From the NCBI GenBank assembly GCA_015056495.1, contig SVGC01000013.1:1-64000 (forward strand): 64,000 nt of DNA, given 5' to 3'. A program made the translations under genes and the position numbers. How positions within the stretch are numbered: the stretch's first letter is position 1; each line of letters starts with the position of its first letter. Below are positions 9,603 to 18,156 of this stretch, piece after piece. The stretch comes from Butyrivibrio sp. Lineage in GTDB: Bacteria > Bacillota > Clostridia > Lachnospirales > Lachnospiraceae. The notes beneath the pieces are model-generated. The model searched no databases. It was not told the DNA's origin and worked only from the letters and a program-made list of their open reading frames with translations.

Positions 9603-9647
9603 AAACGCAATTCAGTATACAGATGACGTATACCGGATTGCGTTTTT
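9603..9647 (+). terminator. Terminator-like hairpin overlapping operator P2
   Basis: AAACGCAAT (9603-9611) pairs with ATTGCGTTT (9637-9645), followed by more Ts. The stem continues inwards into the GTATAC boxes of P2. It probably ends the P1 operon and shares its DNA with the next operator. Confidence 0.6.
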
Positions 9648-9681
9648 GGCATTGTACATATAAAAAAGCTGCTGATAAGAT
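9615..9681 (+). promoter_or_regulatory. Composite operator/promoter P2
   Basis: GTATAC (9615-9620), 7 bases, GTATAC (9628-9633), 14 bases, GGCATTGTAC (9648-9657), ATAT, then an extended -10-like TG-A-TAAGAT (9673-9681) 18 bases after TTGTAC. It drives the aldo/keto reductase, small membrane protein, flavodoxin and flavin reductase genes. Confidence 0.78.
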
Positions 9682-9771
9682 GGGATTATAGGAACAAAGA
9701 GTATTAGGCTCGTTGATTTAAATAGTGACAGGAGGTATATTTTTATACTTACAGTAAAGTTTGAAATATAG

Positions 9772-10788
<1,017 letters not shown>

Positions 10789-10800
10789 AAGAGGTGAGCA

Positions 10801-10911
10801 ATGAAAACAAGGAAAAAGATAACCATCGGGGTAATAGTGGCTTTCTTAGTGGTAGTCATGGTGGGTTATATCTATCTGTTTACAGGGGCTAAAATAAGTA
10901 AAGGAAAATAG
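10801..10911 (+). CDS. 36-residue single-span membrane protein
   Basis: A short reading frame of 36 codons with its own ribosome site (AGAGGTGAG, just upstream), 12 bases after the reductase and 5 bases before the flavodoxin. The product has a basic N terminus (MKTRKK) and then one hydrophobic helix of about 20 residues ending in YLFTG. Tight spacing and coding context support it being real. It could be a membrane tether or partner for the neighbouring redox proteins, or an unanchored signal-peptide remnant. No family recognised. Confidence 0.6.
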   Translation: MKTRKKITIGVIVAFLVVVMVGYIYLFTGAKISKGK

Positions 10912-10916
10912 AGATA

Positions 10917-11420
10917 ATGAAGAAAATGTTAGTTGTATATTATTCCTGGTCAAATGGAAACACGAAAAGAATTGCAGAGCAGCTGACTAATGGGACAGGT
11001 GCAGATATTGCGAGAATCGAAACAGCAGAGCCATACAGCGGCAGTCATGAAGATGTGGTTGAACAGGGAAAAAAAGAGGTAGAGGCAGGCTTTATGCCTC
11101 AGATCAATCCGATATCTGTAAATCTTGCTGATTATGATGTGATTGCTATCGGAACTCCAACGTGGTGGTATACGATGGCACCTGCAGTGCTTACATTTTT
11201 GACAACAAATGATTTTACAGGAAAGACAGTGATTCCATTTATGACAAATGGTGGATGGCCGGGGCATGTTATAAAAGATATGAAGGAAAATTGCAAAGGA
11301 GCTGCCTTTGCACATGAAATGCAGATTCAGTTTGATTCCAAAGGAAAAGATCATCTGGAAACTTCAGAAGAGGTGATTACAGAATGGATTGGGCAGATAA
11401 ATACTGATATAAACAAATAA
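10917..11420 (+). CDS. Flavodoxin (cytosolic)
   Basis: A 167-residue flavodoxin-like FMN protein. The FMN phosphate loop is YSWSNGNTKRIAE near residues 9-21, followed by GTPTWWYTMAP, the aromatic flavin-stacking loop, and a C-terminal helix ending in EWIGQI. No signal peptide. It sits third in the P2 operon between a membrane peptide and a flavin reductase, so it may take electrons from reduced flavin. It resembles the three other flavodoxins of the cargo but is the short, unanchored form. Confidence 0.9.
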   Translation: MKKMLVVYYSWSNGNTKRIAEQLTNGTGADIARIETAEPYSGSHEDVVEQGKKEVEAGFMPQINPISVNLADYDVIAIGTPTWWYTMAPAVLTFLTTNDFTGKTVIPFMTNGGWPGHVIKDMKENCKGAAFAHEMQIQFDSKGKDHLETSEEVITEWIGQINTDINK

Positions 11421-11440
11421 TCATAAGGAGAGATAAAACA

Positions 11441-11995
11441 ATGAGAAAAAATTTTGGAGCAAAGCCAATTTTATATCCACAACCGGTTATGATTCTGGGA
11501 ACCTATGATGAAAATGGAAAGGCAAATGCAATGAGCGCTGCATGGGGCGGAATTGTAGGTGCAAATGAGATTATTGTAGATTTGTCTGCCCATAAGACAA
11601 CAGACAATATTATAAAAAATAAGGCTTTTACAGTAGGGGTGGCAGATCTTGAACATCTGGTTGCCTGCGATTATGTGGGAATTGTTTCTGCAAATAAAGA
11701 AGCATATAAGATGCAAAAAGCAGGCTTTACTACAACGAAGAGTGAATTTGTAAATGCACCAGTCATCAATGAACTTCCATTGACTCTTGAGTGTGAACTT
11801 GTAAAAGTTATTGATGAAAGCAAGTATCTTGCAGAAATCAAAAATGTAAGTGCAGATGAGAAATATCTCGGTGATGACGGAGAAATTGATCTTAGTAAAT
11901 TTACACCAATTACATATGATCCGGTACATCACGGATATTACAGACTTGGAGAACGTGTGGGAAATGCTTTTAAGGATGGAACACAGTTAAAATAA
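11441..11995 (+). CDS. Flavin reductase family protein (flavoredoxin-like)
   Basis: A 184-residue flavin reductase-like domain protein (split-barrel FMN-binding fold). Telltale stretches are the N-terminal PQPVMILGTYDENGKANAM, the AAWGG that follows, and the C-terminal HHGYYRLGERVG. It uses NAD(P)H to reduce flavin or passes electrons through bound FMN. The ribosome site AAGGAGAG precedes the ATG. Last gene of the P2 operon, 20 bases after the flavodoxin. Its electron acceptor may be that flavodoxin; this is inference from position. Confidence 0.88.
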   Translation: MRKNFGAKPILYPQPVMILGTYDENGKANAMSAAWGGIVGANEIIVDLSAHKTTDNIIKNKAFTVGVADLEHLVACDYVGIVSANKEAYKMQKAGFTTTKSEFVNAPVINELPLTLECELVKVIDESKYLAEIKNVSADEKYLGDDGEIDLSKFTPITYDPVHHGYYRLGERVGNAFKDGTQLK

Positions 11996-12000
11996 GGATT

Positions 12001-12040
12001 TATTTCATTATGCAAGGAGCCTCACCTGAAAAATGGAATT
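12001..12040 (+). pseudogene. Fragment of an NAD(P)H-dependent FMN reductase gene
   Basis: Bases 12001-12037 encode FIMQGASPEKW in one frame and stop two codons later. The same residues occur in the FMN reductase at 25712-26158 (near 26018-26052), with third-position differences. No start or remaining gene body is present. It is a recombination scar showing that a second FMN reductase once sat at the end of this cassette. Confidence 0.7.
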
Positions 12041-12065
12041 AAAAGAAGATATTTAAGACTATAGT

Positions 12066-12091
12066 AAAAGGCGCTCGATAGCGCCTTTTAT
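12066..12091 (+). terminator. Rho-independent terminator ending the P2 operon
   Basis: AAAAGGCGCT and AGCGCCTTTT form a 10-bp stem around a CGAT loop, with a T-rich 3' side. It lies between the flavin reductase cassette and operator P3. Confidence 0.85.
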
Positions 12092-12133
12092 ATATTTCTG
12101 AAAAACTCAAGGATGGTAATACAGTAAAAATCA

Positions 12134-12201
12134 GTATACGTGATAAGTATAGTAATATGTTTTTTTGGCATTGTACAATCATGTAAAACTAAGAATATAC
12201 T
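12134..12201 (+). promoter_or_regulatory. Composite operator/promoter P3
   Basis: GTATAC (12134-12139), 7 bases, GTATAG (12147-12152), 14 bases, GGCATTGTAC (12167-12176). The best -10 is TATACT (12196-12201), 19 bases after TTGTAC, so this copy departs slightly from the other four. It reads into the short-chain dehydrogenase and decarboxylase-cupin genes. Confidence 0.7.
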
Positions 12202-12238
12202 TTATATAGAGAGCTATTAGGAAGGAGGTAACATAGAT

Positions 12239-12994
12239 ATGACTAATAGATTTCAGGATAAGGTGGTAGTGATAACTGGTGGTGGTTCAGGCATTGGTAG
12301 AGCTATGGCAGTTAAGTTTGCAAAAGAAGGGGCATTTGTAGTAATTGCCGGAAGAAGAGAAAGTGCATTAAAAGAAACAGCTGCTTTGAATAAGAATATT
12401 TCTTATGTTGTTGCAGATATTACAAAGACATCAAATATAACAGATATTGTAAACTTTATAAATAAAAAATATGGCGGAAAAATTGATGTTTTAATCAATA
12501 ATGCTGGGTATTGCCCAGTACAACCATTGAAGGATATCACATTGGAAGATTATGATAATGCTTTTAATCTTGATGTAAGAGCATTAGTGGATATGACAAT
12601 TCAGTCACTGCCTGCCGTTTTGAAGGCAAAAGGAAATATTATAAATTTATCAACAGTTGGGGCAACACATAGAGCACCAAATTTATCTATGTATGTTGGT
12701 GCAAAAGCTGCAGTAGAAAATTTTACAAGATGTTGGGCAATAGAACTTGCAGCTGACGGTGTAAGAGTGAATGCAATTGCTCCTGGTGCAGTTGATACAG
12801 ATATTTGGACAGTTCCAGGACTCACTGAGGAGCAGGCTTTAGCTCACAGAGCAAATATTGCAAAGACTATCCCTTGCAATCGTTTCGCAGTTCCAGAGGA
12901 AATCGCAAATGTTGCAGCCTTTTTAGCATCAGACGAGGCAAGTTATGTTAGTGGTGCAATTTACGCTGTTGATGGAGCACAAGGTGCTTCATAA
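12239..12994 (+). CDS. Short-chain dehydrogenase/reductase (SDR)
   Basis: A 251-residue classical SDR that oxidises or reduces alcohol/carbonyl groups with NAD(P)H. The cofactor motif TGGGSGIG is at 13-20, with NNAG near 87-90. The catalytic residues are Ser138, Tyr152 and Lys156 (YVGAK), and the C terminus has the usual GAIYAVDGA. The arginines after the second strand (GRRES) suggest NADPH preference. The ribosome site AAGGAGG lies 8 bases before the ATG. First gene of the P3 unit. Confidence 0.92.
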   Translation: MTNRFQDKVVVITGGGSGIGRAMAVKFAKEGAFVVIAGRRESALKETAALNKNISYVVADITKTSNITDIVNFINKKYGGKIDVLINNAGYCPVQPLKDITLEDYDNAFNLDVRALVDMTIQSLPAVLKAKGNIINLSTVGATHRAPNLSMYVGAKAAVENFTRCWAIELAADGVRVNAIAPGAVDTDIWTVPGLTEEQALAHRANIAKTIPCNRFAVPEEIANVAAFLASDEASYVSGAIYAVDGAQGAS

Positions 12995-13085
12995 ACTATA
13001 ATCACTAACATAATAGGGTATAATGTCCCTGCTAACTGGATTATCCAAGTATATACATACATAAATAGATTAAGGAGGAAACAAT

Positions 13086-13814
13086 ATGGCGAAGAAACAA
13101 ACGGCAGGAAGAGAACATTTAGGAGAACTGGCTCCTAAATTCGCGGAATTAAATGACGACGTCCTTTTTGGAGAGGTATGGTCGCGGGAATCACAGCTGT
13201 CGCTCCGTGACCGCAGTATGATCACGATTGCGGCACTCTTTTCCGCAGGGCTGTACCCACAGCTGAAAAGCCATCTGATCCTTGGCAAGGAGCATGGCGT
13301 GACAAAGGAAGAAGCAATCGAAATTGCTACACAGCTGGCATTTTATTGCGGATGGCCTAAGGCATGGAGTACATTCCCAATGATTGCAGAGGTCTGGGGA
13401 GAGGAAGATACGAAGCCGAACCTTGCATTCCCCATCGGTGAGCCGAACACGGCGTTTGCACAGTTTTTTGTTGGACAAAGCTATCTGAAGCCTCTGACGA
13501 TGGAGCAGGTGCCAACTTTCAATGTGACATTTGAACCGGGATGTCGTAACAATTGGCATATTCATCATGCAGATAACGGAGGAGGACAGTTACTTATATG
13601 TATTTATGGTAAAGGTTGGTATCAGGAGTGGGGCAAAGAAGCACGTGAACTGCATCCTGGTGATGTAGTCAATATTCCTGCAAATGTGAAGCATTGGCAC
13701 GGTGCGGCAAAGGACAGCTGGTTTCAGCATATCGCACAGGAAATCCCCGGCGAGAACACTAAAACTGAGTGGTGTGAGCCAGTGGATGATAAACAATATA
13801 ATAAACTTGGATAA
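13086..13814 (+). CDS. Carboxymuconolactone decarboxylase-cupin fusion
   Basis: A 242-residue two-domain protein. Residues 1-110 match the carboxymuconolactone decarboxylase (CMD) family, with RDRSMITIAAL and a later TQLAFYCGWPKAW. Residues 125-235 form a cupin with the metal-binding pattern NWHIHHADNGGGQ followed by HPGDVVNIPANVKHWH. Such fusions are frequent beside aldo/keto reductases and flavodoxins in gut Firmicutes, but their reaction is not established. The CMD half looks more G/C-rich than the SDR gene before it, hinting at a different source. The ribosome site AAGGAGG precedes the ATG. It meets the LysR gene at 13849 tail to tail. Confidence 0.9.
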   Translation: MAKKQTAGREHLGELAPKFAELNDDVLFGEVWSRESQLSLRDRSMITIAALFSAGLYPQLKSHLILGKEHGVTKEEAIEIATQLAFYCGWPKAWSTFPMIAEVWGEEDTKPNLAFPIGEPNTAFAQFFVGQSYLKPLTMEQVPTFNVTFEPGCRNNWHIHHADNGGGQLLICIYGKGWYQEWGKEARELHPGDVVNIPANVKHWHGAAKDSWFQHIAQEIPGENTKTEWCEPVDDKQYNKLG

Positions 13815-13848
13815 TAGGAAGATTGCGGTTTTTTGCTATATCCAAAGG

Positions 13849-14706
13849 CTAACAAGTTATGGCTTCCCATCTTAATGAATTAAATAATGAATCATATTTA
13901 TTCTTTTCCGAATCTAGGCATGCCAAATAGTAGGTTGTGGATGCGAAGGGTTCATCTAGTACAATGTTTACTCTTGATTCAGAGGTATAGCCATCTGCGA
14001 TCATTTGATTAGAGTTGAATACTAATAGTGAAGAAGCTTCAACTAGTTCATCCATGGCATCAACGTCATTTTGAATATAAAAAGAGGTATCTGGCATTTT
14101 ATCTTTGAAAAGTTGTACCCAAAATCCAACGTCAAAGGTAAGTACGCTGGATTTTTTTAAATCCTCTTTTTTTAAGGACTCTTTTGAAGCAAGTGGATGG
14201 TCTAAAGGTACTGATATATATATTTGCTCAGAAATATAGCGCTGAGAAAATATGCTCTTATCTTTTGGAAGGCCATGCAAGATTCCAAGCTGATAGGTTT
14301 GATTGTGTAGCTGGCGAAGTATATTTTCATCTGTATTAACCTCAGTTAGTATAGATTTATCTGGAAAATTTTGAGTAAGAATGGGAACGATGCGATTTAT
14401 AGAAAGTAAACCACAGGAACCAAGATTAAGGGTTCTATCACGACGATCTGTTTCAATGGCTCTTAACAACATTTCTTGTTCATCTTCTAGAATACGGGCT
14501 GCATAATTGGCTACCACTTTTCCCGCGGGAGTTAGTGATAGTCTTTTTTTATCTCGAATAAAAAGGGAAATACCAAACTCCTCTTCCAATTTATGCATTG
14601 ATCGGGTAAGAGCTGGCTGGGTTATGTGCAATTCTTCAGCAGCTCCAGATAAGGTGCCGATTCTGGCAAAGGCGTCAAATTGTTCTAATAAGTAAAGCTC
14701 TATCAA
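13849..14706 (-). CDS. LysR-family regulator (second), divergent to flavodoxin
   Basis: A 285-residue LysR regulator paralogous to the one at 4596-5447. Its helix-turn-helix region reads GTLSGAAEELHITQPALTRSM, followed by an effector-binding domain. I place the start at TTG 14706, giving MIELYLLEQ like the paralogue. GGAGG lies eight bases before that TTG, whereas the ATG at 14721 would place the ribosome site inside the gene. It is divergent from the flavodoxin at 14855, with a 23-base palindrome between them. It probably senses a related but different signal, since its operator does not match P1-P5. Confidence 0.87.
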   Translation of the reverse strand: MIELYLLEQFDAFARIGTLSGAAEELHITQPALTRSMHKLEEEFGISLFIRDKKRLSLTPAGKVVANYAARILEDEQEMLLRAIETDRRDRTLNLGSCGLLSINRIVPILTQNFPDKSILTEVNTDENILRQLHNQTYQLGILHGLPKDKSIFSQRYISEQIYISVPLDHPLASKESLKKEDLKKSSVLTFDVGFWVQLFKDKMPDTSFYIQNDVDAMDELVEASSLLVFNSNQMIADGYTSESRVNIVLDEPFASTTYYLACLDSEKNKYDSLFNSLRWEAITC

Positions 14707-14734
14707 TAATATTACCTCCATAGTATTAACTGAA

Positions 14735-14757
14735 AAATATAACTGGTAGTTATATTT
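14735..14757 (+). promoter_or_regulatory. 23-bp palindromic LysR operator
   Basis: AAATATAACT, GGT, AGTTATATTT form a perfect 10-bp inverted repeat with a T-N11-A type centre. It lies in the divergent region between the second LysR gene (14706) and the flavodoxin (14855). Its half-sites differ from the TATAC boxes of P1-P5. Confidence 0.72.
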
Positions 14758-14854
14758 ATATCATAACAAAGCATTTTTTTATTTTCAATCAGGATGTTAT
14801 ATTAACATCACAAGCAAGGAGAATACAAAAAGCAATAATATTTTGGAGGTAAAT

Positions 14855-15349
14855 ATGAGTAAGAATTTAGTTTTATATTTCTCAGTATATGGAACAGCAA
14901 AAAACATTGCTGAAGAAATTGGAAGGCAAGTAAATGCTGATGTTGTCGAGATTGAACCAGTTGTAGCTTACGACGGCAACAGAGATCATTATAACGCATT
15001 AGCAAGACTTGCGAAAAAAGAGCATGATGAAAATCAGCGCCCAGCAATAAAGAATAAAATTAATATTGCTGATTACGACAACATCTTTATTGGGTATCCA
15101 ATGTGGTGGTATACATTCCCAATGATTATATATACTCTCTTTGATGAGTATGATTTTGGTGGTAAGACAATCATTCCTTTCAACACACATATGGGTTCTA
15201 GCGATGGTGGAACATATAAGACAATTAAAGAGTTAGAGCCTAACGCTAATGTACTACCAGGTCTCCCAATAGAGATGAATGATGCAGAAACTGGTGCATC
15301 AGCGGGAAAGATTGCTGTGAAGAAATGGTTAGAGAAATTAGGTTTTTAA
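14855..15349 (+). CDS. Flavodoxin (cytosolic)
   Basis: A 164-residue flavodoxin. The FMN phosphate loop is FSVYGTAKNIAEE near residues 9-21, the flavin-stacking loop is GYPMWWYTFP, and THMGSSDGGT follows in the third loop. The start is ATG 14855, with GGAGG five bases before it; an earlier TTG at 14843 includes the ribosome site and is rejected. Divergent from its likely LysR regulator and followed by a hydrolase 29 bases later. Closest in the cargo to the flavodoxin domain of the 22102-22872 lipoprotein. Confidence 0.9.
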   Translation: MSKNLVLYFSVYGTAKNIAEEIGRQVNADVVEIEPVVAYDGNRDHYNALARLAKKEHDENQRPAIKNKINIADYDNIFIGYPMWWYTFPMIIYTLFDEYDFGGKTIIPFNTHMGSSDGGTYKTIKELEPNANVLPGLPIEMNDAETGASAGKIAVKKWLEKLGF

Positions 15350-15378
15350 TGTTTTAAATTTTTAAGGAGGTAAAAAAC

Positions 15379-16251
15379 ATGAATTCTTCAAAAGTTGTAT
15401 TTGTAAACAAGGAATTAAATCTCAGATTGGCAGGTATATTATATACACCTGAGAATATGGATTTATCAAAGAATTATCCAGCAGTAGTTGTAACAGGACC
15501 TATGCTTTCTGTAAAGGAGCAGGCACAGTCAGTATATGCAAAAAGACTTGCAGAGGAAGGTTATGTAACACTTGTATTTGATGGTTCCTATTTTGGAGAG
15601 AGCGAGGGACTTCCTCGTTTTCAGGAGCTACCAGATGTGAAGGAAAGTGATATTGAGGCAGCTGTCGACTATCTTGTGAGTCTTCCATATGTTGATAATG
15701 ATAGAATTGGTGGACTTGGTATTTGTGGTTCGGGCTCTTATATGTCAGTTGCAGGTGTTAAGGAACCACGTCTTAAGGCTATTACAGCTATTGTGCCAGC
15801 TATTTCAGATATTTCAACATCAGCTATGGCTGGATTCTTCAAGCCTGAAGAAGAAGTAAAGACGGCAAAAGAAGCTTACGAAAATGGAACAGGTGAGCTT
15901 GATTATCTCAACTTTATGCCTAGAGCTTTTGATGAAGGTGCAGCATATTATTATACAGCACGTGGAAATCGTAGAGGTTGGTCTAACCGCGTAGTGGCAT
16001 GGAGTCAGCTTGAGCTTGTCAAGTATAATGTTACAAATATCATGAAGGAGATGACAAAACCATACCTTATTATCACAGGTGAGAATGCATGGTCTAAAGA
16101 CGCTTCTACAGAGGTATTTAATGCTGTTCCACATAACAATAAGGAAATGCATATAATTCCAGAGGCAGGTCACTTTGATTTATATGACCTTGATCCATAT
16201 GTAACAGAAGCTTTTGAATATATTATTCCATTCTTTAATGATAAGCTTTAA
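15379..16251 (+). CDS. Alpha/beta hydrolase with cysteine nucleophile (YcjY/dienelactone hydrolase-like)
   Basis: A 290-residue cytosolic alpha/beta hydrolase. The nucleophile elbow reads GLGICGSGS, so the usual serine is replaced by Cys116, as in dienelactone hydrolase-type enzymes. The His is in AGHFDLYD near the C terminus. AAGGAGG precedes the ATG. Second and last gene of the unit divergent from the second LysR regulator; a terminator follows at 16265. A hydrolase next to a flavodoxin repeats the ester-cleavage plus redox theme of this cargo. Substrate unknown. Confidence 0.85.
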   Translation: MNSSKVVFVNKELNLRLAGILYTPENMDLSKNYPAVVVTGPMLSVKEQAQSVYAKRLAEEGYVTLVFDGSYFGESEGLPRFQELPDVKESDIEAAVDYLVSLPYVDNDRIGGLGICGSGSYMSVAGVKEPRLKAITAIVPAISDISTSAMAGFFKPEEEVKTAKEAYENGTGELDYLNFMPRAFDEGAAYYYTARGNRRGWSNRVVAWSQLELVKYNVTNIMKEMTKPYLIITGENAWSKDASTEVFNAVPHNNKEMHIIPEAGHFDLYDLDPYVTEAFEYIIPFFNDKL

Positions 16252-16264
16252 GTTATAATGCATT

Positions 16265-16303
16265 AAAACTCTCCTCTGTAATGCCAGCAGTAGGAGAGTT
16301 TTT
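16265..16303 (+). terminator. Rho-independent terminator after the hydrolase
   Basis: AAAACTCTCCT (16265-16275) pairs with AGGAGAGTTTTT (16292-16303), giving an 11-bp stem with a T tail. Confidence 0.85.
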
Positions 16304-16305
16304 AT

Positions 16306-16432
16306 GATATAGGAAATTTCTCCGAAATTCCTATATCATAAAAAGCGCTCCGCTATGGATGCGCACTCGCGCGATAGGAATATGTTGCCTTCAGCAACCG
16401 CGCTCGGCGCGAGCATGTTGCAAACAACATGC
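16306..16432. repeat. Cluster of palindromes in a gene-free stretch
   Basis: Between the terminator and P4 lie several hairpins. These are GATATAGG...CCTATATC (16306-16337, stem of about 13 bp with one bulge), GTTGC-CTTCA-GCAAC (16384-16398) and GCATGTTG-CAAA-CAACATGC (16413-16432), with GCGC-rich stretches between. No gene is visible. It looks like an intergenic repeat element rather than a regulatory site. Confidence 0.5.
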
Positions 16433-16439
16433 TTTATTG

Positions 16440-16506
16440 ATATACGTTTAATGCATACTGGGTTGCGTTTTTGGCATTGTACATATGAAAAATCCACTGA
16501 TAAGAT
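16440..16506 (+). promoter_or_regulatory. Composite operator/promoter P4
   Basis: ATATAC (16440-16445), 7 bases, GCATAC (16453-16458), 14 bases, GGCATTGTAC (16473-16482), ATAT, then TG-A-TAAGAT (16498-16506) 18 bases after TTGTAC. It drives the reductase, membrane b-type protein, lipoprotein flavodoxin and alcohol dehydrogenase genes. Confidence 0.76.
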
Positions 16507-16567
16507 TTAATTAAAAAAAGGAAAGTATAAATAGATTAGTTATTAGTATTAGTAGGAGGTACAAACA

Positions 16568-17425
16568 ATGGAATATGTAACACTTAATACAGGAGCAAGA
16601 ATGCCACTCGAAGGATTTGGAGTTTTTCAGATTCCTGATGCGGAAGAATGTGAGAGAGTAGTTTACGATGCTATAAAGACAGGCTATAGACTTCTTGATA
16701 CAGCAGCTTCATATATGAATGAGGAAGCTGTGGGAAAAGGTGTAGCGAGAGCGATTGCAGATGGACTTGTAACAAGAGAAGAATTGTTTATTACTACTAA
16801 GGTATGGGTTAGCGATATGAAGACTGAGGAAGCTGCCTATGAGGCAGTAAAGACTTCCCTTAAGAAGCTTGATATGGGTTATGCAGACCTTATTCTTCTT
16901 CACCAGCCTATGGGAGATTACTTTGCAGCATATAGAGGAATCACAAGAGCATATAAGGAAGGCCTTACAAAGGCTATCGGTGTTGCCAACTTCTATCCTG
17001 CCATCCTTGCTAACTTCTGTGAAACCGTGGAAGTAATCCCTGCAGTCAATCAGGTGGAGCTCCATCCTTTCTTTGCACAGGAGGGCGCCCTTGAAAACAT
17101 GAAAGCCTATGGAGTAGTACCTCAGGCATGGGGACCTCTTGCAGAGGGTAAACATGGTATATTTACAGATCCTGAGCTTACAGCAATTGGAAATAAGTAC
17201 GGTAAGAGTGCTGCACAGGTAGTTCTTAAGTGGAATGCTCAGAGAGGTGTGTCTATTATTCCAAAGTCCACACATGTAGAGCGTATGGAACAAAATATTG
17301 ATATATGGGATTTTGATCTTACAGATGAAGAGATGAAAACAGTAGCTTCCAAAGACCTTGGACACAGCGAGATTGTAAATCATGATGACCCTGGTTTTGT
17401 AAAGTTTGTACTCAACCTGCACTAA
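16568..17425 (+). CDS. Aldo/keto reductase (DkgA/AKR5-like)
   Basis: A 285-residue cytosolic aldo/keto reductase. The tetrad is Asp44, Tyr49, Lys78 and His112. The late motif IIPKSTHVERMEQN binds the NADPH phosphate. The relatives (2,5-diketo-gluconate reductase and glyoxal/methylglyoxal reductases) act on small aldehydes. AGGAGG lies upstream of the ATG. First gene of the P4 operon, 48 bases before the bis-histidine membrane protein. Confidence 0.93.
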   Translation: MEYVTLNTGARMPLEGFGVFQIPDAEECERVVYDAIKTGYRLLDTAASYMNEEAVGKGVARAIADGLVTREELFITTKVWVSDMKTEEAAYEAVKTSLKKLDMGYADLILLHQPMGDYFAAYRGITRAYKEGLTKAIGVANFYPAILANFCETVEVIPAVNQVELHPFFAQEGALENMKAYGVVPQAWGPLAEGKHGIFTDPELTAIGNKYGKSAAQVVLKWNAQRGVSIIPKSTHVERMEQNIDIWDFDLTDEEMKTVASKDLGHSEIVNHDDPGFVKFVLNLH

Positions 17426-17472
17426 GAGTATTACGGCACTTGTTAATTGAATTTGGGAATGGCTGATTGTAA

Positions 17473-18150
17473 ATGAAAACAAATACGATTGTAAAAATTT
17501 TAGTTGATATCGGGATGACCATAATATTGATGCTGCTTATGGCTTATGAGCTTGTGGGAAGACAGGCTCATGAGTGGCTTGGTATGTCAATATTTGTTCT
17601 TTTTATCCTGCATCATGTGCTTAACAGAAAATGGGCTAAAAGTATATTCAAAGGAAAATACACATTATTCAGAGGTTTTCAGACCATTGTTGTATTCATA
17701 ATACTCATGACAATGCTTGGTTCCATGGTAAGTGGGATCATGCTTTCGGAGTATGTATTTGCCTTTGTAAAACCAGGCAGCGGATATGAGATATTCCGAA
17801 ATATCCACATGTTGAGCGCCTATTGGGGATTTGTATTTATGTCCATTCATATAGGAACAAATGTGGGTGTGATGACAGGTATGATTAAAAAGACCAAGGC
17901 ATATAAATCAAAATCCGGAAGATTTATATTTATTTCAGTACCAATACTTATCTCGTGCTATGGAATCTATGCTTTTTACAAGAGGCTTATATGGCAGTAC
18001 ATGTTCCTGATAAGTCATTTTGTCTTTTTGGATTACAGCGAGCCGCTTGTATTTTTCATGGCAGATTATTTTTCGGTAATGGTTCTTTTTGCAACTGTCG
18101 GTCATTATCTTTCAAAATTTTTACAATCACTTTCCACAAGGAAAGCATAA
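17473..18150 (+). CDS. DUF4405-type membrane protein, candidate b-type cytochrome
   Basis: A 225-residue protein with about five to six transmembrane helices. Helix pairs carry His33 with His47/48 and His112 with His126, about 14 residues apart, the spacing expected for bis-histidine heme ligation across the membrane. I recognise the family as DUF4405, a cytochrome b561/ferric reductase-like group. It lies directly before a lipoprotein flavodoxin (6-base gap to the first possible start), so it could pass electrons from the cytoplasm to that surface protein. Heme binding is inferred from the histidines only. Confidence 0.78.
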   Translation: MKTNTIVKILVDIGMTIILMLLMAYELVGRQAHEWLGMSIFVLFILHHVLNRKWAKSIFKGKYTLFRGFQTIVVFIILMTMLGSMVSGIMLSEYVFAFVKPGSGYEIFRNIHMLSAYWGFVFMSIHIGTNVGVMTGMIKKTKAYKSKSGRFIFISVPILISCYGIYAFYKRLIWQYMFLISHFVFLDYSEPLVFFMADYFSVMVLFATVGHYLSKFLQSLSTRKA

Positions 18151-18156
18151 CTAAAT

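Noticed and set aside
16306..16432. CRISPR array
   Set aside because: Repeats are palindromes of different sequence, without regular spacers, and no cas genes are present.
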